This document shows positions 8,524 to 17,846 of a stretch of DNA of 64,000 bases, one piece after another. The DNA is from Paraburkholderia eburnea (lineage in GTDB: Bacteria; Pseudomonadota; Gammaproteobacteria; Burkholderiales; Burkholderiaceae). Within the stretch, counting starts at the first letter, position 1, and every line of letters begins with the position of its first letter. The notes under the pieces are model-generated. The model had not been told where the DNA came from, did not search any database, and saw only the letters and a list, made by a program, of their open reading frames with translations. Where the stretch lies: assembly GCF_002917095.1 (NCBI RefSeq), contig NZ_PQGA01000002.1:62001-126000 (forward strand). The letters run 5' to 3'. Made by a program: the position numbers and the translations under genes.

Positions 8524-9933
8524 ATGAATGGAAGGACCGTTGCGGAACGCGAAGCGGCCGGACGCGCCGCGCGCGAGAAGGCGAAGCGTTCGAGCCACCG
8601 CATGGTGGGCGAGCTCAAGCGCGATCCGCTCGCGCTGCTCAAGCAAAGCGGCGAGGGCCGTGTGCCCAATCTCTTGCCGCTGCGTTACGGGCGCATGATT
8701 GTTTCGCCGTTCACGTTCTTTCGCGGCAGCGCCGTGTTGCAGGCGCACGACCTCGCTCAGGTGCCGAACACCGGCATGGCGATGCAGATTTGCGGCGACG
8801 GCCATCTGCTGAATTTCGGCGGCTTTGCGACGCCCGAGCGCCAGCTCGTGTTCGATCTCAACGATTTCGACGAAGTCGCGCCCGGTCCGTGGGAGTGGGA
8901 TCTCAAGCGCCTGGTGGCGAGCTTCGTCGTGGCGGCGCGGCACATGCGCTACTCGCGCGGCGTGGCGGAGGATCTGGTCATGACGGTCGTGAATACCTAT
9001 CGCGACCGCATGCGCCAGTACTCGGAATACGGCGCGCTCGAACTCTGGTACGACAAGATTACCTTCGACCGCATGGCGGAAAGCGCGCTCACGCCGGAGG
9101 GCCGCAGACTGATCCGGCGCGGCATGGAGAAGGCCGCGGGCCGCACGCACGAAAGCATGCTGGAAAAGCTGGCGTATCGCGATGGCACGCACTGGACCAT
9201 TCGCGACGCGCCGCCCGCGCTCTTTCATGTCCACGGCCCGAATTCGCTTTATGAATCGGAGGACAACTGGCTCACGCTCGGCGACTGGCGCGCGCTCATC
9301 ATGCCCACTTACGATGCCTATCTGAAGACGCTCGCGCCTGACCGCCGCGAACTGCTGGAGCACTTCGAGATTCAGGACCTCGTTTTCAAGGTGGTGGGCG
9401 TGGGCAGCGTGGGCACGCGCTGCCTCGTGATGCTGCTCGTCGATCATCATGACAAGCCGCTGTTCCTGCAGATCAAAGAGGCGCGCCGCTCCGTGATTTC
9501 GCAGTATTTCAAGTCGCCCGCGTTCAAGCACGAAGGCGCGCGCGTCGTGCAGGGGCAGCGTCTGCTGCAGGCGGCGAGCGATCTGTTTCTCGGCTGGTCG
9601 ACGGGGCCGTCGGGGCGGCACTTCTATTTCCGCCAGTTGCGCGACATGAAGCTCTCGGTCGAACTCGATCTGCTCGACAGCACGCTGCTCGCGGGCTATG
9701 CGCGTCTTTGCGGCTGGGCGATGGCGCGCGCGCATGCGAAGTCGGGCAACTCGGCCATTGAAATCGCCGCGTATATTGGCCGCAGCGACCAGTTTGCGGA
9801 AGCGCTTAGCGGTTATGGCGCGGCGTACGCGGACCAGGTGGAGCGTGACTACGACGTGTTCCTGAAAGCGGCGCGCAACGGCGAGATCTCCGCGCGCGGC
9901 GACGAGGACATGGCCGCCGATTTCCGCGTCTGA
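8524..9933 (+). CDS. DUF2252 family protein
   Basis: 469-residue protein of the DUF2252 family, distantly related to aminoglycoside-phosphotransferase/kinase folds, with no settled function. Diagnostic motifs: FFRG at 65-68, CGDGHLLNFG at 90-99 and FDLNDFDE at 110-117. The last two resemble the catalytic and metal-binding loops of the kinase fold. No signal peptide or membrane helix is seen, so it should be cytosolic. GGGAG sits about 8 nt before the ATG. It is a stand-alone gene with 280 bp of untranslated DNA upstream. Confidence 0.85.
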   Translation: MNGRTVAEREAAGRAAREKAKRSSHRMVGELKRDPLALLKQSGEGRVPNLLPLRYGRMIVSPFTFFRGSAVLQAHDLAQVPNTGMAMQICGDGHLLNFGGFATPERQLVFDLNDFDEVAPGPWEWDLKRLVASFVVAARHMRYSRGVAEDLVMTVVNTYRDRMRQYSEYGALELWYDKITFDRMAESALTPEGRRLIRRGMEKAAGRTHESMLEKLAYRDGTHWTIRDAPPALFHVHGPNSLYESEDNWLTLGDWRALIMPTYDAYLKTLAPDRRELLEHFEIQDLVFKVVGVGSVGTRCLVMLLVDHHDKPLFLQIKEARRSVISQYFKSPAFKHEGARVVQGQRLLQAASDLFLGWSTGPSGRHFYFRQLRDMKLSVELDLLDSTLLAGYARLCGWAMARAHAKSGNSAIEIAAYIGRSDQFAEALSGYGAAYADQVERDYDVFLKAARNGEISARGDEDMAADFRV

Positions 9934-10058
9934 TTGCTGCGCGTGGCTTTTCGTGCTCCGGCGTATGCGTCGAACGACGTGAACGCGCTATCCTTGCGCT
10001 TTTGTTTCGCCGTATGCGGGCCGCGCTTGCGCGCCCGCTCGCATACGGCTCGCGCCTC

Positions 10059-10940
10059 ATGCGTCTACGTCACATCGAAGTCTTCCACGCGATCATGCGC
10101 ACGGGCTCGCTCTCGAAGGCCGCCGAGTTGTTGTGCGTTTCGCAGCCCGCCGTGAGCAAGGTGCTCGCGCATGCCGAGCGCAGCGCGGGCCTCAAGCTGT
10201 TTGCGCGCACGCACGGCCGCCTGCAACCGACACGCGAAGCCGAACTGCTGTTCGCCGAAACCCAAAAGCTGCAATCGAATCTCGATAGCATCCGCGATCT
10301 CGCGCGCAATCTTTCGTTGCGTCCGCAAGGATTGTTGCGTATCGGCTGCCTGCCGAGCCTCGGGATGAGCTTGATTCCGCAGGCCGTCGAGGCGTTTCGC
10401 GCGAGCTATCCGGATGTCTCGCTCAAGATCCAGACGCGCCACACGGCCGAGCTGCTCAACGCCTTGCTCACGCGCGAGCTGGACGTGGGCGTCGCGCTCA
10501 ACCCGCCGGCGCGGCCCGGCATCGAAGCGTTCGAACTCGGGCGCACGGTCGTGGTGTGCGTGGCGCCGCCCGACGATCCCTCGCCGGAGGATAGGCCGCT
10601 CGCGCTTGCGGATTGCGTCGCGGGCGAATGGATCAGCATCGGCAATGTCGATCCGCTGGGCGAGGCCATCGGGCATCTGCTCGAAACGCAGGGCGTGGAT
10701 GGACAGCTCGCCGCCGTCGAGGCGCAGACGTGGTATGTGGCGCGCTCGCTCGCGGCGCGTGGCGTCGGGCGCGTGCTGCTCGACGAGATCACGGCGCGCA
10801 GCGCGGGCGAGCCGGTGGCGATCCGTCGGGTGGAGCCGGAATTGACGGTCGGCGTGTTCGCGGTGTGGCGCGATGGCGGCATGGATTCGCAGGCGGGCAG
10901 GGCGTTCGTGGAAGTGTTGCGCGCGCGGCTCGCGGCATGA
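10059..10940 (+). CDS. LysR-family transcriptional regulator
   Basis: 293-residue LysR regulator starting MRLRHIEVFHAIMRTGSLSK, the usual first line of the family; the helix-turn-helix continues to about residue 60 (SQPAVSKVLAHAER). The frame is open to a TTG at 10002, but that leader is arginine-rich and unlike any LysR. It reads toward the SDR gene 33 bp downstream and is probably in one unit with it. Confidence 0.82.
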   Translation: MRLRHIEVFHAIMRTGSLSKAAELLCVSQPAVSKVLAHAERSAGLKLFARTHGRLQPTREAELLFAETQKLQSNLDSIRDLARNLSLRPQGLLRIGCLPSLGMSLIPQAVEAFRASYPDVSLKIQTRHTAELLNALLTRELDVGVALNPPARPGIEAFELGRTVVVCVAPPDDPSPEDRPLALADCVAGEWISIGNVDPLGEAIGHLLETQGVDGQLAAVEAQTWYVARSLAARGVGRVLLDEITARSAGEPVAIRRVEPELTVGVFAVWRDGGMDSQAGRAFVEVLRARLAA

Positions 10941-10973
10941 GCGAACGGATGATTTCGAACGGAGGCAAGGACG

Positions 10974-11765
10974 ATGACTGAAGCGGAGCAAACCACGCGA
11001 CAAACCACGCAAGCCGCGCGCAAGATCGCGCTCGTGACCGGCGCGGGAAGCGGGATTGGGCGTGCCTGTGCGCGCAAGCTGCTGGCGAACGGCTATGCGG
11101 TCGTGCTGGTGGGGCGGCGCGCGGAACCGCTCGAAACGCTTGCCGCCGAGGCACGCGCGGCAGGCCAGGAAGGGCTGGCCGCGCCTTGCGACGTGACGGA
11201 CGCCGCCGCCGTCGAAGCGCTCTTCGAGACCGTGCGCGCGCGTTATGGCCGTCTCGATCTGCTGTTCAACAACGCAGGCCGCAACGCCAAGGCAGTGGAG
11301 ATCGACGAACTGTCGGTCGAGGACTGGCGCGCGGTGGTCGATACCAATCTGACCGGCGTGTTCCTGTGCACGCGCGCGGCGTTTGCGCTGATGAAGCGCC
11401 AGAGCCCGATGGGCGGGCGCATCATCAACAACGGCTCGATTTCGGCGCATGCGCCGCGACCGTTCAGCATCGCGTATACGGCCACCAAGCACGCGATCAC
11501 CGGCCTCACGAAATCGGTCTCGCTCGACGGGCGGCGCTACGACATCGCCTGCGGGCAGATCGACATCGGCAACGCGGCCACTGAAATGGCCGAGCGGATG
11601 GCGCGCGGCGTGCCGCAAGCGAACGGCGAGATCGCGGTCGAGCCGCTGATGGACGTCGAACTGGTCGCCGATGCGGTGCTGCACATGGCGCAATTGCCGC
11701 TCGCCGCCAACGTGCAGTTCATGACGATCATGGCAACGAAGATGCCGTTCGTGGGGCGGGGATAG
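10974..11765 (+). CDS. SDR-family oxidoreductase
   Basis: 263-residue classical short-chain dehydrogenase/reductase. It has the cofactor motif TGAGSGIG (22-29), NNAG (99-102) and the catalytic set S155, Y168 and K172 (YTATK). R48-R49 after the second beta strand suggests NADP preference. Substrate unknown. GGAGG precedes the ATG, and the gene follows the LysR gene by 33 bp. Confidence 0.88.
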   Translation: MTEAEQTTRQTTQAARKIALVTGAGSGIGRACARKLLANGYAVVLVGRRAEPLETLAAEARAAGQEGLAAPCDVTDAAAVEALFETVRARYGRLDLLFNNAGRNAKAVEIDELSVEDWRAVVDTNLTGVFLCTRAAFALMKRQSPMGGRIINNGSISAHAPRPFSIAYTATKHAITGLTKSVSLDGRRYDIACGQIDIGNAATEMAERMARGVPQANGEIAVEPLMDVELVADAVLHMAQLPLAANVQFMTIMATKMPFVGRG

Positions 11766-11858
11766 TGTCGGGGCGCTGGGGCGTCATCGGGGCGCCCAAC
11801 GCGCCTGCGCGCGCTCCCGTATACTGGAGCGCGTTCAGCCCCAAAACGCTTCTCCCCA

Positions 11859-12068
11859 ATGTCTTTACCTTCGAGTCCCGAGGACGATCCGCGTCCGCAG
11901 CCGCCCGAACGGCCCGACGACAACGCCTGTTGCCAAAGCGGCTGCGACCCGTGCATCTTCGATCTGTACAACGACGAAGTGACCCGCTGGCGCGCCGAAC
12001 TGGCGGCCTGGGAAAGGCGGCAAGCGGAACGCGAGGCAGCAAAGCCGCCCGCAAAAGCCACCGGCTGA
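11859..12068 (+). CDS. Oxidoreductase-like (OXLD) domain small protein
   Basis: 69-residue protein with the cysteine motif NACCQSGCDPCIFDLYNDE at residues 22-40, the hallmark of the small 'oxidoreductase-like' domain also found in eukaryotic mitochondrial proteins. The four cysteines suggest a metal or Fe-S site. The N-terminus is proline-rich and the C-terminus is a charged helix. Function is unproven. It lies between the SDR gene and the sirtuin on the same strand. Confidence 0.75.
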   Translation: MSLPSSPEDDPRPQPPERPDDNACCQSGCDPCIFDLYNDEVTRWRAELAAWERRQAEREAAKPPAKATG

Positions 12069-12100
12069 CACGCATCCCGATCCCCACGCCGAGCCGAGTC

Positions 12101-12964
12101 ATGTCCGAAACCGATACCGCCCCGCTCATCGCCGTCAATCCCGCCGATCTCGACGCGCTGCAGGTCTTCGTCGAGCGTCATCCGCGCCTGTTCGTGCTGA
12201 CTGGCGCGGGGATCAGCACCGACTCGGGCATCCCCGGCTATCGCGACGATAACGGTGCCTGGAAGCGTTCGCCGCCCATCACGCTGCAAGAATTCCTCGG
12301 TTCGGAAAGCTGGCGCCGCCGTTACTGGGCGCGCAGCATGATCGGCTGGCCGACCGTGGGCCTTGCCCAGCCCAACGGCGCGCATCGCGCGCTCGCGCAA
12401 CTCGATGCGGCGCAGCGCGTGGGCGCGCTCGTTACCCAGAACGTCGATGGCCTGCATCAGCGCGCGGGCAGCCGCGACGTGATCGAACTGCACGGCAGCA
12501 TCGGCCACGTGCATTGTCTCGATTGCGGCGCGCAGTACTCGCGCGCGTCGATCCAGCCGCAGCTCGTGGCGCGCAATCCCGCGATTGCGGGCGCATTCGC
12601 CGAACCGGCCGCCGACGGCGATGCCCATCTCGACTTCGACGGCGCCCACGCCTTCGACATTCCCGCGTGCGCGGCCTGCGGCGGCATGCTCAAGCCATCC
12701 GTGGTGTTTTTCGGCGAGAACGTGCCGCGCGAGCGCGTGGCCGCGGCGTCGGCGGCGCTCGACGCGGCGGACGCGGTGCTGGTGGTCGGCTCGTCGCTGA
12801 TGGTGTATTCGGGCTATCGCTTCTGCGCGTGGGCGCAGCAGCGCGGCAAGCCCATCGCGGCCATCAACCTCGGCAAAACGCGCGCCGATCCGCTGCTTGC
12901 GCTCAAGGTGGCGGCGCCCTGCGCGGCCACGCTCGAAGCGCTGGTGGCGCGCCTCGCGGTCTGA
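12101..12964 (+). CDS. Sir2-family NAD-dependent protein deacylase
   Basis: 287-residue sirtuin that removes acyl groups from lysines using NAD. Motifs: GAGIS at 35-39, PGYRD at 45-49, QNVD at 113-116, catalytic His131 in ELHGS, and four zinc cysteines C139/C142 and C190/C193. The insert between the cysteine pairs is long (about 47 residues), as in class II (SIRT4-like) bacterial sirtuins. The frame is open upstream to 11765, but the ATG at 12101 gives the family N-terminus. It starts 32 bp after the OXLD gene. Confidence 0.88.
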   Translation: MSETDTAPLIAVNPADLDALQVFVERHPRLFVLTGAGISTDSGIPGYRDDNGAWKRSPPITLQEFLGSESWRRRYWARSMIGWPTVGLAQPNGAHRALAQLDAAQRVGALVTQNVDGLHQRAGSRDVIELHGSIGHVHCLDCGAQYSRASIQPQLVARNPAIAGAFAEPAADGDAHLDFDGAHAFDIPACAACGGMLKPSVVFFGENVPRERVAAASAALDAADAVLVVGSSLMVYSGYRFCAWAQQRGKPIAAINLGKTRADPLLALKVAAPCAATLEALVARLAV

Positions 12965-13068
12965 GCCGCGTTTCACCTGCATCGTCTTACGGCCGCAAAT
13001 CACGGCCGATCAGCGCCGATCAGCGCCAATCGATCCGCTCAATCCGCCAATCGACGAGGATGTGCTCC

Positions 13069-13686
13069 ATGCTGAACACGACCGCCGCACTCGAAGCCCA
13101 CTACGGCGCGCCGAACGAACGCTCGCTGCGCAAGGAAATCGACCACCTCAACGCCGACTATCGCCGTTTCATCGAGCTGTCGCCGTTCGTGGTGCTGGCC
13201 TCGGGCGGCCCCGACGGGCTCGACTGCTCGCCGCGCGGCGATGCGCCCGGCTTCGTGCGCATCCTCGATTCGCGCACGCTCGCGCTGCCCGACCGGCCCG
13301 GCAACAATCGCGTGGACAGCCTGCGCAACGTCGTGGCCGCGCCGCAGGTCGGCCTGCTGTTCATGGTGCCGGGCGTCGGCGAGACGCTGCGCGTGAATGG
13401 CCGCGCGCGCGTGAGCCTCGACGCCGCACTGCTCGAAAGCTGCGCCGTGGACGGCAAGGCGCCGCGCTCGGTGCTGCTGATCGAGGTCGAAAGCGTGTAC
13501 TTTCACTGCGCCAAGGCGATCGCGCGCTCGAATCTCTGGGACCCGGCGCGTCATGTGGCGCGCTCGCAATTGCCGAGCGCGGGCGAGATGCTGCGCCGCG
13601 TGAGCGACGAGCAATACGGCGAGGGCTTCGACGTCGAGCGCTACGAAGCCGATCTCGCCGAGCGCATGAAAAAGAGCCTGTACTGA
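13069..13686 (+). CDS. PPOX-class flavin-binding protein (pyridoxamine 5'-phosphate oxidase family)
   Basis: 205-residue split-barrel flavoprotein of the MSMEG_1061-like PPOX group: SPFVVLASGGPDGLDCSPRGD near residues 40-60, then PDRPGNNRVDSL and VNGRARV. These bind FMN or F420-like flavin in the family; the substrate is unknown and it need not act on pyridoxamine phosphate. ATG 13069 has GAGG 9 nt upstream; an in-frame ATG at 13060 would add three residues. It is 104 bp downstream of the sirtuin and 16 bp upstream of the methyltransferase. Confidence 0.8.
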   Translation: MLNTTAALEAHYGAPNERSLRKEIDHLNADYRRFIELSPFVVLASGGPDGLDCSPRGDAPGFVRILDSRTLALPDRPGNNRVDSLRNVVAAPQVGLLFMVPGVGETLRVNGRARVSLDAALLESCAVDGKAPRSVLLIEVESVYFHCAKAIARSNLWDPARHVARSQLPSAGEMLRRVSDEQYGEGFDVERYEADLAERMKKSLY

Positions 13687-13702
13687 AACTCTCCGGAACA
13701 CC

Positions 13703-14356
13703 ATGAACGACCCTCAAGCCAGCCTGCGCCTCACCGCACCCGCCGCCGCGCGCAACGCCGCACCGATCCTCGACGTTCTGCGCACGGCGCTGCCCGCGCA
13801 TGGCACGGTGCTGGAGATTGCGAGCGGCACGGGCCAGCACGCCGTGCATTTCGCGGCGGCGCTGCCCGGCCTCGACTGGCAGCCGAGCGACGCCGATCCG
13901 CGTGCCCGCGCCTCCATTGCCGCCTGGCGCGAGCACGCGGGCCTGGCGAATCTGCGCGCACCGCTCGACCTGGACGTACGCAACGAGCCTTGGCCGATCG
14001 ACGCGGTCGATGCCATCGTCTGCATCAACATGATTCACATCGCGCCGTGGGAGGCGACGATTGCGCTGATGAAAGGCGCGGGCGCGCGCGTCGCGCCGGG
14101 CGGCGCGCTGGTGCTGTACGGACCGTACCGGCGCGACGGCGCGCATACGGCGCCGTCCAACGACGCCTTCGACGCCGATCTGCGTGCGCGCGACGCGGCA
14201 TGGGGCGTGCGCGATCTCGAAGCCGTGGAGGCGCTCGCGCGCGCCGAAGGCTTCGTCTGCGAGGCCGTCGTGCCCATGCCGGCGAATAATTTCACGGTGG
14301 TTTTTCGCAAGGAGAAGGCGGCGGCGAGCGCGCATCGAGCGTCAACTGAGCGATAA
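13703..14356 (+). CDS. DUF938 SAM-dependent methyltransferase-like protein
   Basis: 217-residue class I methyltransferase fold of the DUF938 family. Motif I, VLEIASGTGQHAVHFA, starts near residue 36. SDADP marks the second strand and INMIHIAPW the post-motif II loop typical of this family. Substrate unknown. It follows the PPOX gene by 16 bp on the same strand, so they are probably one operon. Confidence 0.82.
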   Translation: MNDPQASLRLTAPAAARNAAPILDVLRTALPAHGTVLEIASGTGQHAVHFAAALPGLDWQPSDADPRARASIAAWREHAGLANLRAPLDLDVRNEPWPIDAVDAIVCINMIHIAPWEATIALMKGAGARVAPGGALVLYGPYRRDGAHTAPSNDAFDADLRARDAAWGVRDLEAVEALARAEGFVCEAVVPMPANNFTVVFRKEKAAASAHRASTER

Positions 14357-14549
14357 TCGCGGCCCCCGATAAGCGGCGCGCGCTCACGAAGCGCACGCCG
14401 GACGCGACAACGTATGCCAGGCGAAAGCGCAATCCAGCCCGTGCGCGCAATCACGCATCGTTGTAGCGTTTCCCTTATCCTTGCACGATCGACGTCTCTC
14501 GCAAGACCTGCGCGGGCGTCACCCCAATCGATCGAAGTGGAGAGTCAAC

Positions 14550-15962
14550 ATGAGCAAACAGGCAATCGGCGTGGTGGGTCTGGCCGTGATGGGGCGCAAT
14601 CTTGCGCTCAACATCGAGAGCCGCGGCCATGCGGTGTCGGTGTTCAACCGCAGCCGCGAGAAAACCGATGAGCTGATCGCTGAGTTCCCCGAGCGCAAGC
14701 TGGTGCCGGCATTCACGCTCGAAGAGTTCGTGGAATCGCTCGAAAAGCCGCGCCGCATTCTGCTGATGGTCAAGGCGGGCGAGCCCACCGACGCCACCAT
14801 CGAAGCCCTCAAGCCGCTGCTGGACAAAGGCGACATCCTGATCGACGGCGGCAACACGCATTTCACCGACACGATCCGCCGTAATCAGGAACTCGCCAAG
14901 GCGGGCCTGCATTTCATCGGCACGGGCGTGTCGGGCGGCGAGGAAGGCGCGCTCAAAGGCCCGTCGATCATGCCGGGCGGCCAGCGCGATGCTTACGATC
15001 TGGTTGCGCCGATCCTCACCGAGATCGCCGCGAAGGCGCCGGCGGACGGCGAGCCGTGCGTGGCCTACATGGGTCCGGACGGCGCGGGCCATTACGTGAA
15101 GATGGTGCATAACGGCATCGAGTACGGCGACATGCAGCTGATCGCCGAAAGCTACGCGGTGCTCAAGCAGGTGGTCGGCCTCTCGAACGAAGAACTGGGC
15201 AAGGTCTACACCGAGTGGAACCAGGGCGAGCTCGACAGTTACCTGATCGAAATCACCTCGAAGATCTTCGACAAGAAGGACGACGAGACGGGCCAGTACC
15301 TCGTGGACGTGATTCTCGACCGCGCCGCGCAGAAGGGCACCGGCAAGTGGACGAGCCAGAACGCGCTGGACCTTGGCGCGCCGCTGCCGCTCATCACCGA
15401 AGCCGTGTTCGCACGCGTGCTTTCGTCGCTCAAGACGCAGCGCGTCGCCGCGAGCAAGGTGCTCTCCGGACCGGATGCCAAGCCGTTCGCGGGCGACCGC
15501 ACGGCCTTCATCGAGTCGGTGCGCCGCGCGCTGTACTTCTCGAAGGTGATTTCGTACGCGCAGGGCTTCGCGCAACTGCGTGCCGCCTCGGACGAGTACA
15601 AGTGGGATCTGCAATACGGCACCATTGCCAAGATCTTCCGCGCGGGCTGCATCATCCGCGCGCGCTTCCTGCAGAAGATCACGGACGCGTACGCCAAGGA
15701 CGCGCAACTGGCCAACCTGCTGCTCGATCCGTACTTCAGCGATATCGCCGCGAACTACCAGGCAGCGCTGCGCGATGTGGTGATCGAAGCCGTGAAGGCG
15801 GGCGTGCCGGTGCCGGCGTTCTCGTCGGCGATTGCGTACTTTGACGCCTATCGCTCGGAGCGCGTGCCCGCGAACCTCGTGCAGGCGCAACGCGACTTCT
15901 TCGGCGCGCATACGTTCGAGCGCATCGACAAGCCGGGTAGCTTCCACGCCGACTGGTCGTAA
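14550..15962 (+). CDS. gnd: 6-phosphogluconate dehydrogenase (NADP, decarboxylating)
   Basis: 470-residue full-length enzyme that oxidises 6-phosphogluconate to ribulose 5-phosphate, CO2 and NADPH in the oxidative pentose phosphate pathway. Rossmann motif GLAVMG at 10-15, NADP-type NRS at 33-35, substrate signature GVSGGEEGA at 126-134, catalytic K184 and E191 within [12 protein letters not shown]. Length matches the long (E. coli-type) form. The ATG at 14550 follows GTGGAGAG. Three successive hairpins, the last a strong terminator, follow the stop. Confidence 0.95.
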   Translation: MSKQAIGVVGLAVMGRNLALNIESRGHAVSVFNRSREKTDELIAEFPERKLVPAFTLEEFVESLEKPRRILLMVKAGEPTDATIEALKPLLDKGDILIDGGNTHFTDTIRRNQELAKAGLHFIGTGVSGGEEGALKGPSIMPGGQRDAYDLVAPILTEIAAKAPADGEPCVAYMGPDGAGHYVKMVHNGIEYGDMQLIAESYAVLKQVVGLSNEELGKVYTEWNQGELDSYLIEITSKIFDKKDDETGQYLVDVILDRAAQKGTGKWTSQNALDLGAPLPLITEAVFARVLSSLKTQRVAASKVLSGPDAKPFAGDRTAFIESVRRALYFSKVISYAQGFAQLRAASDEYKWDLQYGTIAKIFRAGCIIRARFLQKITDAYAKDAQLANLLLDPYFSDIAANYQAALRDVVIEAVKAGVPVPAFSSAIAYFDAYRSERVPANLVQAQRDFFGAHTFERIDKPGSFHADWS

Positions 15963-15970
15963 TCGGCGGG

Positions 15971-16003
15971 CCGCAGTGAGCGGGAGGTAAGTGCTCACTG
16001 CGG
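15971..16003. other. Perfect 11-bp inverted repeat after gnd
   Basis: CCGCAGTGAGC (15971-15981) and GCTCACTGCGG (15993-16003) are exact inverted repeats with an 11-nt loop, 8 bp after the gnd stop. No T tract follows, so this is an RNA stem or protective 3' structure rather than a terminator by itself. A smaller CCCGCA/TGCGGG stem follows at about 16010-16028. Confidence 0.6.
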
Positions 16004-16045
16004 CTATTACCCGCATTGTCGTTGCGGGTATTTGTCGAATGAATG

Positions 16046-16073
16046 GGGGAACCTCGTGAGGTTCCCCTTTTTT
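16046..16073 (+). terminator. Strong rho-independent terminator of gnd
   Basis: Perfect 10-bp stem GGGGAACCTC / GAGGTTCCCC with a 2-nt loop followed by six T residues. It ends the gnd transcript. Confidence 0.92.
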
Positions 16074-16207
16074 ATTACCGTTTTCGCAACAGTGTATTTT
16101 GTAATAAGGGTTTTCCCTAGAGCGGATAAGAGTCTAGACTTCAGTCAATCGCAGACGGACATGAACACCGGCCCGAAAGCGCTAATAAAACAGATGGAGG
16201 TCGAATC

Positions 16208-16537
16208 ATGAAGAAGCTTATCCCCGCGGTCGTCGTGGCAGCCGCTCTTGTTGTTCCGGCGCTTTCGTTTGCCCAGTCGAGCCAGCAAGGCTTGACCCGC
16301 GCCCAGGTGCGCGCAGAGCTCGTCGAGCTTGAACAGGCTGGCTATAACCCGTCGGCTGATCGTGTGAATTACCCCGAAAATCTTCAAGCCGCCCAGGCTC
16401 GCGTGACCCAGGAAAAGCTGGCGAGCGGTGATACGAGCGGCTATGGCGCGCCGGCAGTCGGCACGTCGCAAGCGGGCGGCCCGGCTGTGCAACCGGCGCA
16501 TGTCACGCCGTCGCAGGCAGTGTATTTCGGCCACTAA
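16208..16537 (+). CDS. DUF4148 domain-containing exported protein
   Basis: 109-residue secreted protein of the DUF4148 family, abundant in Burkholderia relatives and without known function. A Sec signal peptide occupies residues 1-22 (MKKLIPAVVV, then cleavage after ALSFA). The mature part has the family pattern LTRAQVRAELVELEQAGYNP and ends in a Gly/Pro-rich tail. GGAGG lies about 9 nt before the ATG. No terminator follows the stop; the first one is 440 bp on, beyond the C-poor repeat. A 10-bp palindrome AGTCTAGACT is at 16131-16140 upstream. Confidence 0.85.
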   Translation: MKKLIPAVVVAAALVVPALSFAQSSQQGLTRAQVRAELVELEQAGYNPSADRVNYPENLQAAQARVTQEKLASGDTSGYGAPAVGTSQAGGPAVQPAHVTPSQAVYFGH

Positions 16538-16545
16538 GCAGAATG

Positions 16546-16978
16546 TGGTCGTGAGTTGAAGCAGGCGGTTGGAAATGTAGTGCGAGAAGTTGAAGTGAGC
16601 AGTGCAGTAGTTGCAGGTCGTTGTGAACACAGAGGTGTGGTCAGCAATTGTAGTGAGCAGTTGTTGTTGTGTTGTTGCTTGAGTAGTTAGTCGTCGCTGT
16701 AAGTAGTTCGTAGTGGAAGTTGCGGTACGCAGTAGCAGGTCGAAGCAAGCACAGAGGTGTAGTACCCAGTTGAAGTTGCAGTGCGCAGTAAGCAGTTGCA
16801 GTACGCAGTAGATGTTGTAGTTGTTGCGTGAGAAAGAGGCAGTTGCAATAAGCAGTGCGTAGTAGAAGTGGCAGTAGCAGTAAGCAAAGAGGTTGCATGA
16901 GTTGTTGCAGCAGGCAGTACTCGCAGGTGTATGAAGCAGTAGAGGTAAAAAGTGAAGTACGAAGTAGCAGCATGCAGT
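16546..16978 (+). repeat. C-poor degenerate GCAGT repeat tract
   Basis: About 430 bp built from imperfect repeats of GCAGT, AGTTGCAGT and GTAGT units (for example GCAGTAAGCAGTTGCAGTAC near 16785-16804). CACAGAGGTGTRGT occurs twice, near 16627 and 16750. The plus strand is strikingly poor in C and rich in G, A and T, unlike all flanking DNA. No plausible coding frame with a ribosome binding site was found on either strand. It lies between the DUF4148 stop and a plus-strand terminator, so it is probably transcribed as a long 3' UTR or a non-coding RNA. Confidence 0.75.
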
Positions 16979-16980
16979 CC

Positions 16981-17020
16981 AGCGCGGCCCGGTTCTTACC
17001 GGCCCGCGCTTTTCTTTTTT
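16981..17020 (+). terminator. Plus-strand terminator closing the repeat tract
   Basis: AGCGCGGCCCGG (16981-16992) pairs, with one mismatch, with CCGGCCCGCGCT (16999-17010), followed by TTTCTTTTTT. The T tract is downstream on the plus strand, so it ends a rightward transcript (DUF4148 plus repeat) and not the leftward DUF2968 gene. Confidence 0.82.
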
Positions 17021-17042
17021 GGGGCGTCGGGTTCTGCTTCGC

Positions 17043-17846
17043 TCACCGTCCCGGCAAATGCGGCACGCCCTCGTTGCTCGTCACGCTCAACTGGTGAATC
17101 GTCCGGTGTGCCTTGTTCAACTGCGCCTGGGCGGAGATGCGTTGAGCCTCCAGTTGCGCCACGTCGCGGCGCACCTGATGCTGGCGTGCGCCCACCCGAT
17201 GCTCCTGTTCCGCGTGACGTTGCAGGTTTACGCGCAGCCGCTCGGCATGCGCTTCCGATTCCTCGATCTGCTTCGTGAGCATCGCGTTTTGCGCGGCCAG
17301 TTGCGCAAGGCGCGTTTCACCGTCGGCGAGGCGCGTCGCCTGCTCTTCGAGGTGATGAAACACGGCGCCCGCCGAGTCAAGATCGGCGGCCCTGAAGACA
17401 TACCAGAGCGTGTTGTCCTGGTGCATGGCGACGAAGTACGAGAGCGTGCCGGCGTGAAACAGCAGCGTCACCGAATAATCGAAACTGTGGAACACGCGGA
17501 AGGTGCTCAGTTCGTTCGCGGCGGCGAGCGCGGCGAACGACGCGCCGTCCGCGAGCTGGACCGGGCGATTGGCCAGGTGCGCGGGCACGGCTGGCACCGC
17601 ATGGAGCGTGGAGACGGCGCGTGCCGTCGTGGGCAAATCGGCGGACGAATCTCCTGGCCCCGCCAGTTGGGCGCTCACTTCGGTATTGCCTGTGTCGGGC
17701 CCGCGGCTTGCTGACGGCGATCCGTCGGACGCGGCTTCGGCTTGCCGGGCATTCGCGCCATCCGGTGAAGGCTCGGCGCTCACGGCGACGAGGTGCGATG
17801 CGCCGCCCGACAGCACGGCATTACGGCGATGCAAAATGGATTTCAC
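17043..17846 (-). CDS. DUF2968 domain-containing protein
   Basis: 267-residue protein of the Burkholderia DUF2968 family. The conserved core runs from about residue 105 (STFRVFHSFDYSVTLLF, then YFVAMHQDNTLWYVF) into a long C-terminal coiled coil ending QLEAQRISAQAQLNKAH. The start is placed at GTG 17846 (VKSILHRRN), preceded by GGGGAC, because family members begin with a similar MKxILHRR leader; the frame extends to an ATG at 17891. The leader here is a weak signal peptide (the usual hydrophobic stretch is reduced), so export is uncertain. Confidence 0.78.
   Translation of the reverse strand: MKSILHRRNAVLSGGASHLVAVSAEPSPDGANARQAEAASDGSPSASRGPDTGNTEVSAQLAGPGDSSADLPTTARAVSTLHAVPAVPAHLANRPVQLADGASFAALAAANELSTFRVFHSFDYSVTLLFHAGTLSYFVAMHQDNTLWYVFRAADLDSAGAVFHHLEEQATRLADGETRLAQLAAQNAMLTKQIEESEAHAERLRVNLQRHAEQEHRVGARQHQVRRDVAQLEAQRISAQAQLNKAHRTIHQLSVTSNEGVPHLPGR

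Noticed and set aside
14475..16016. 513-codon minus-strand frame antisense to gnd
   Set aside because: Low-complexity Arg/Ala/Val/Leu translation, mirror of a well-identified gene.
16641..16973. 110-codon minus-strand frame through the C-poor repeat
   Set aside because: Translation is a Leu/Thr/Tyr/Cys low-complexity string created by the repeat; no start signal.
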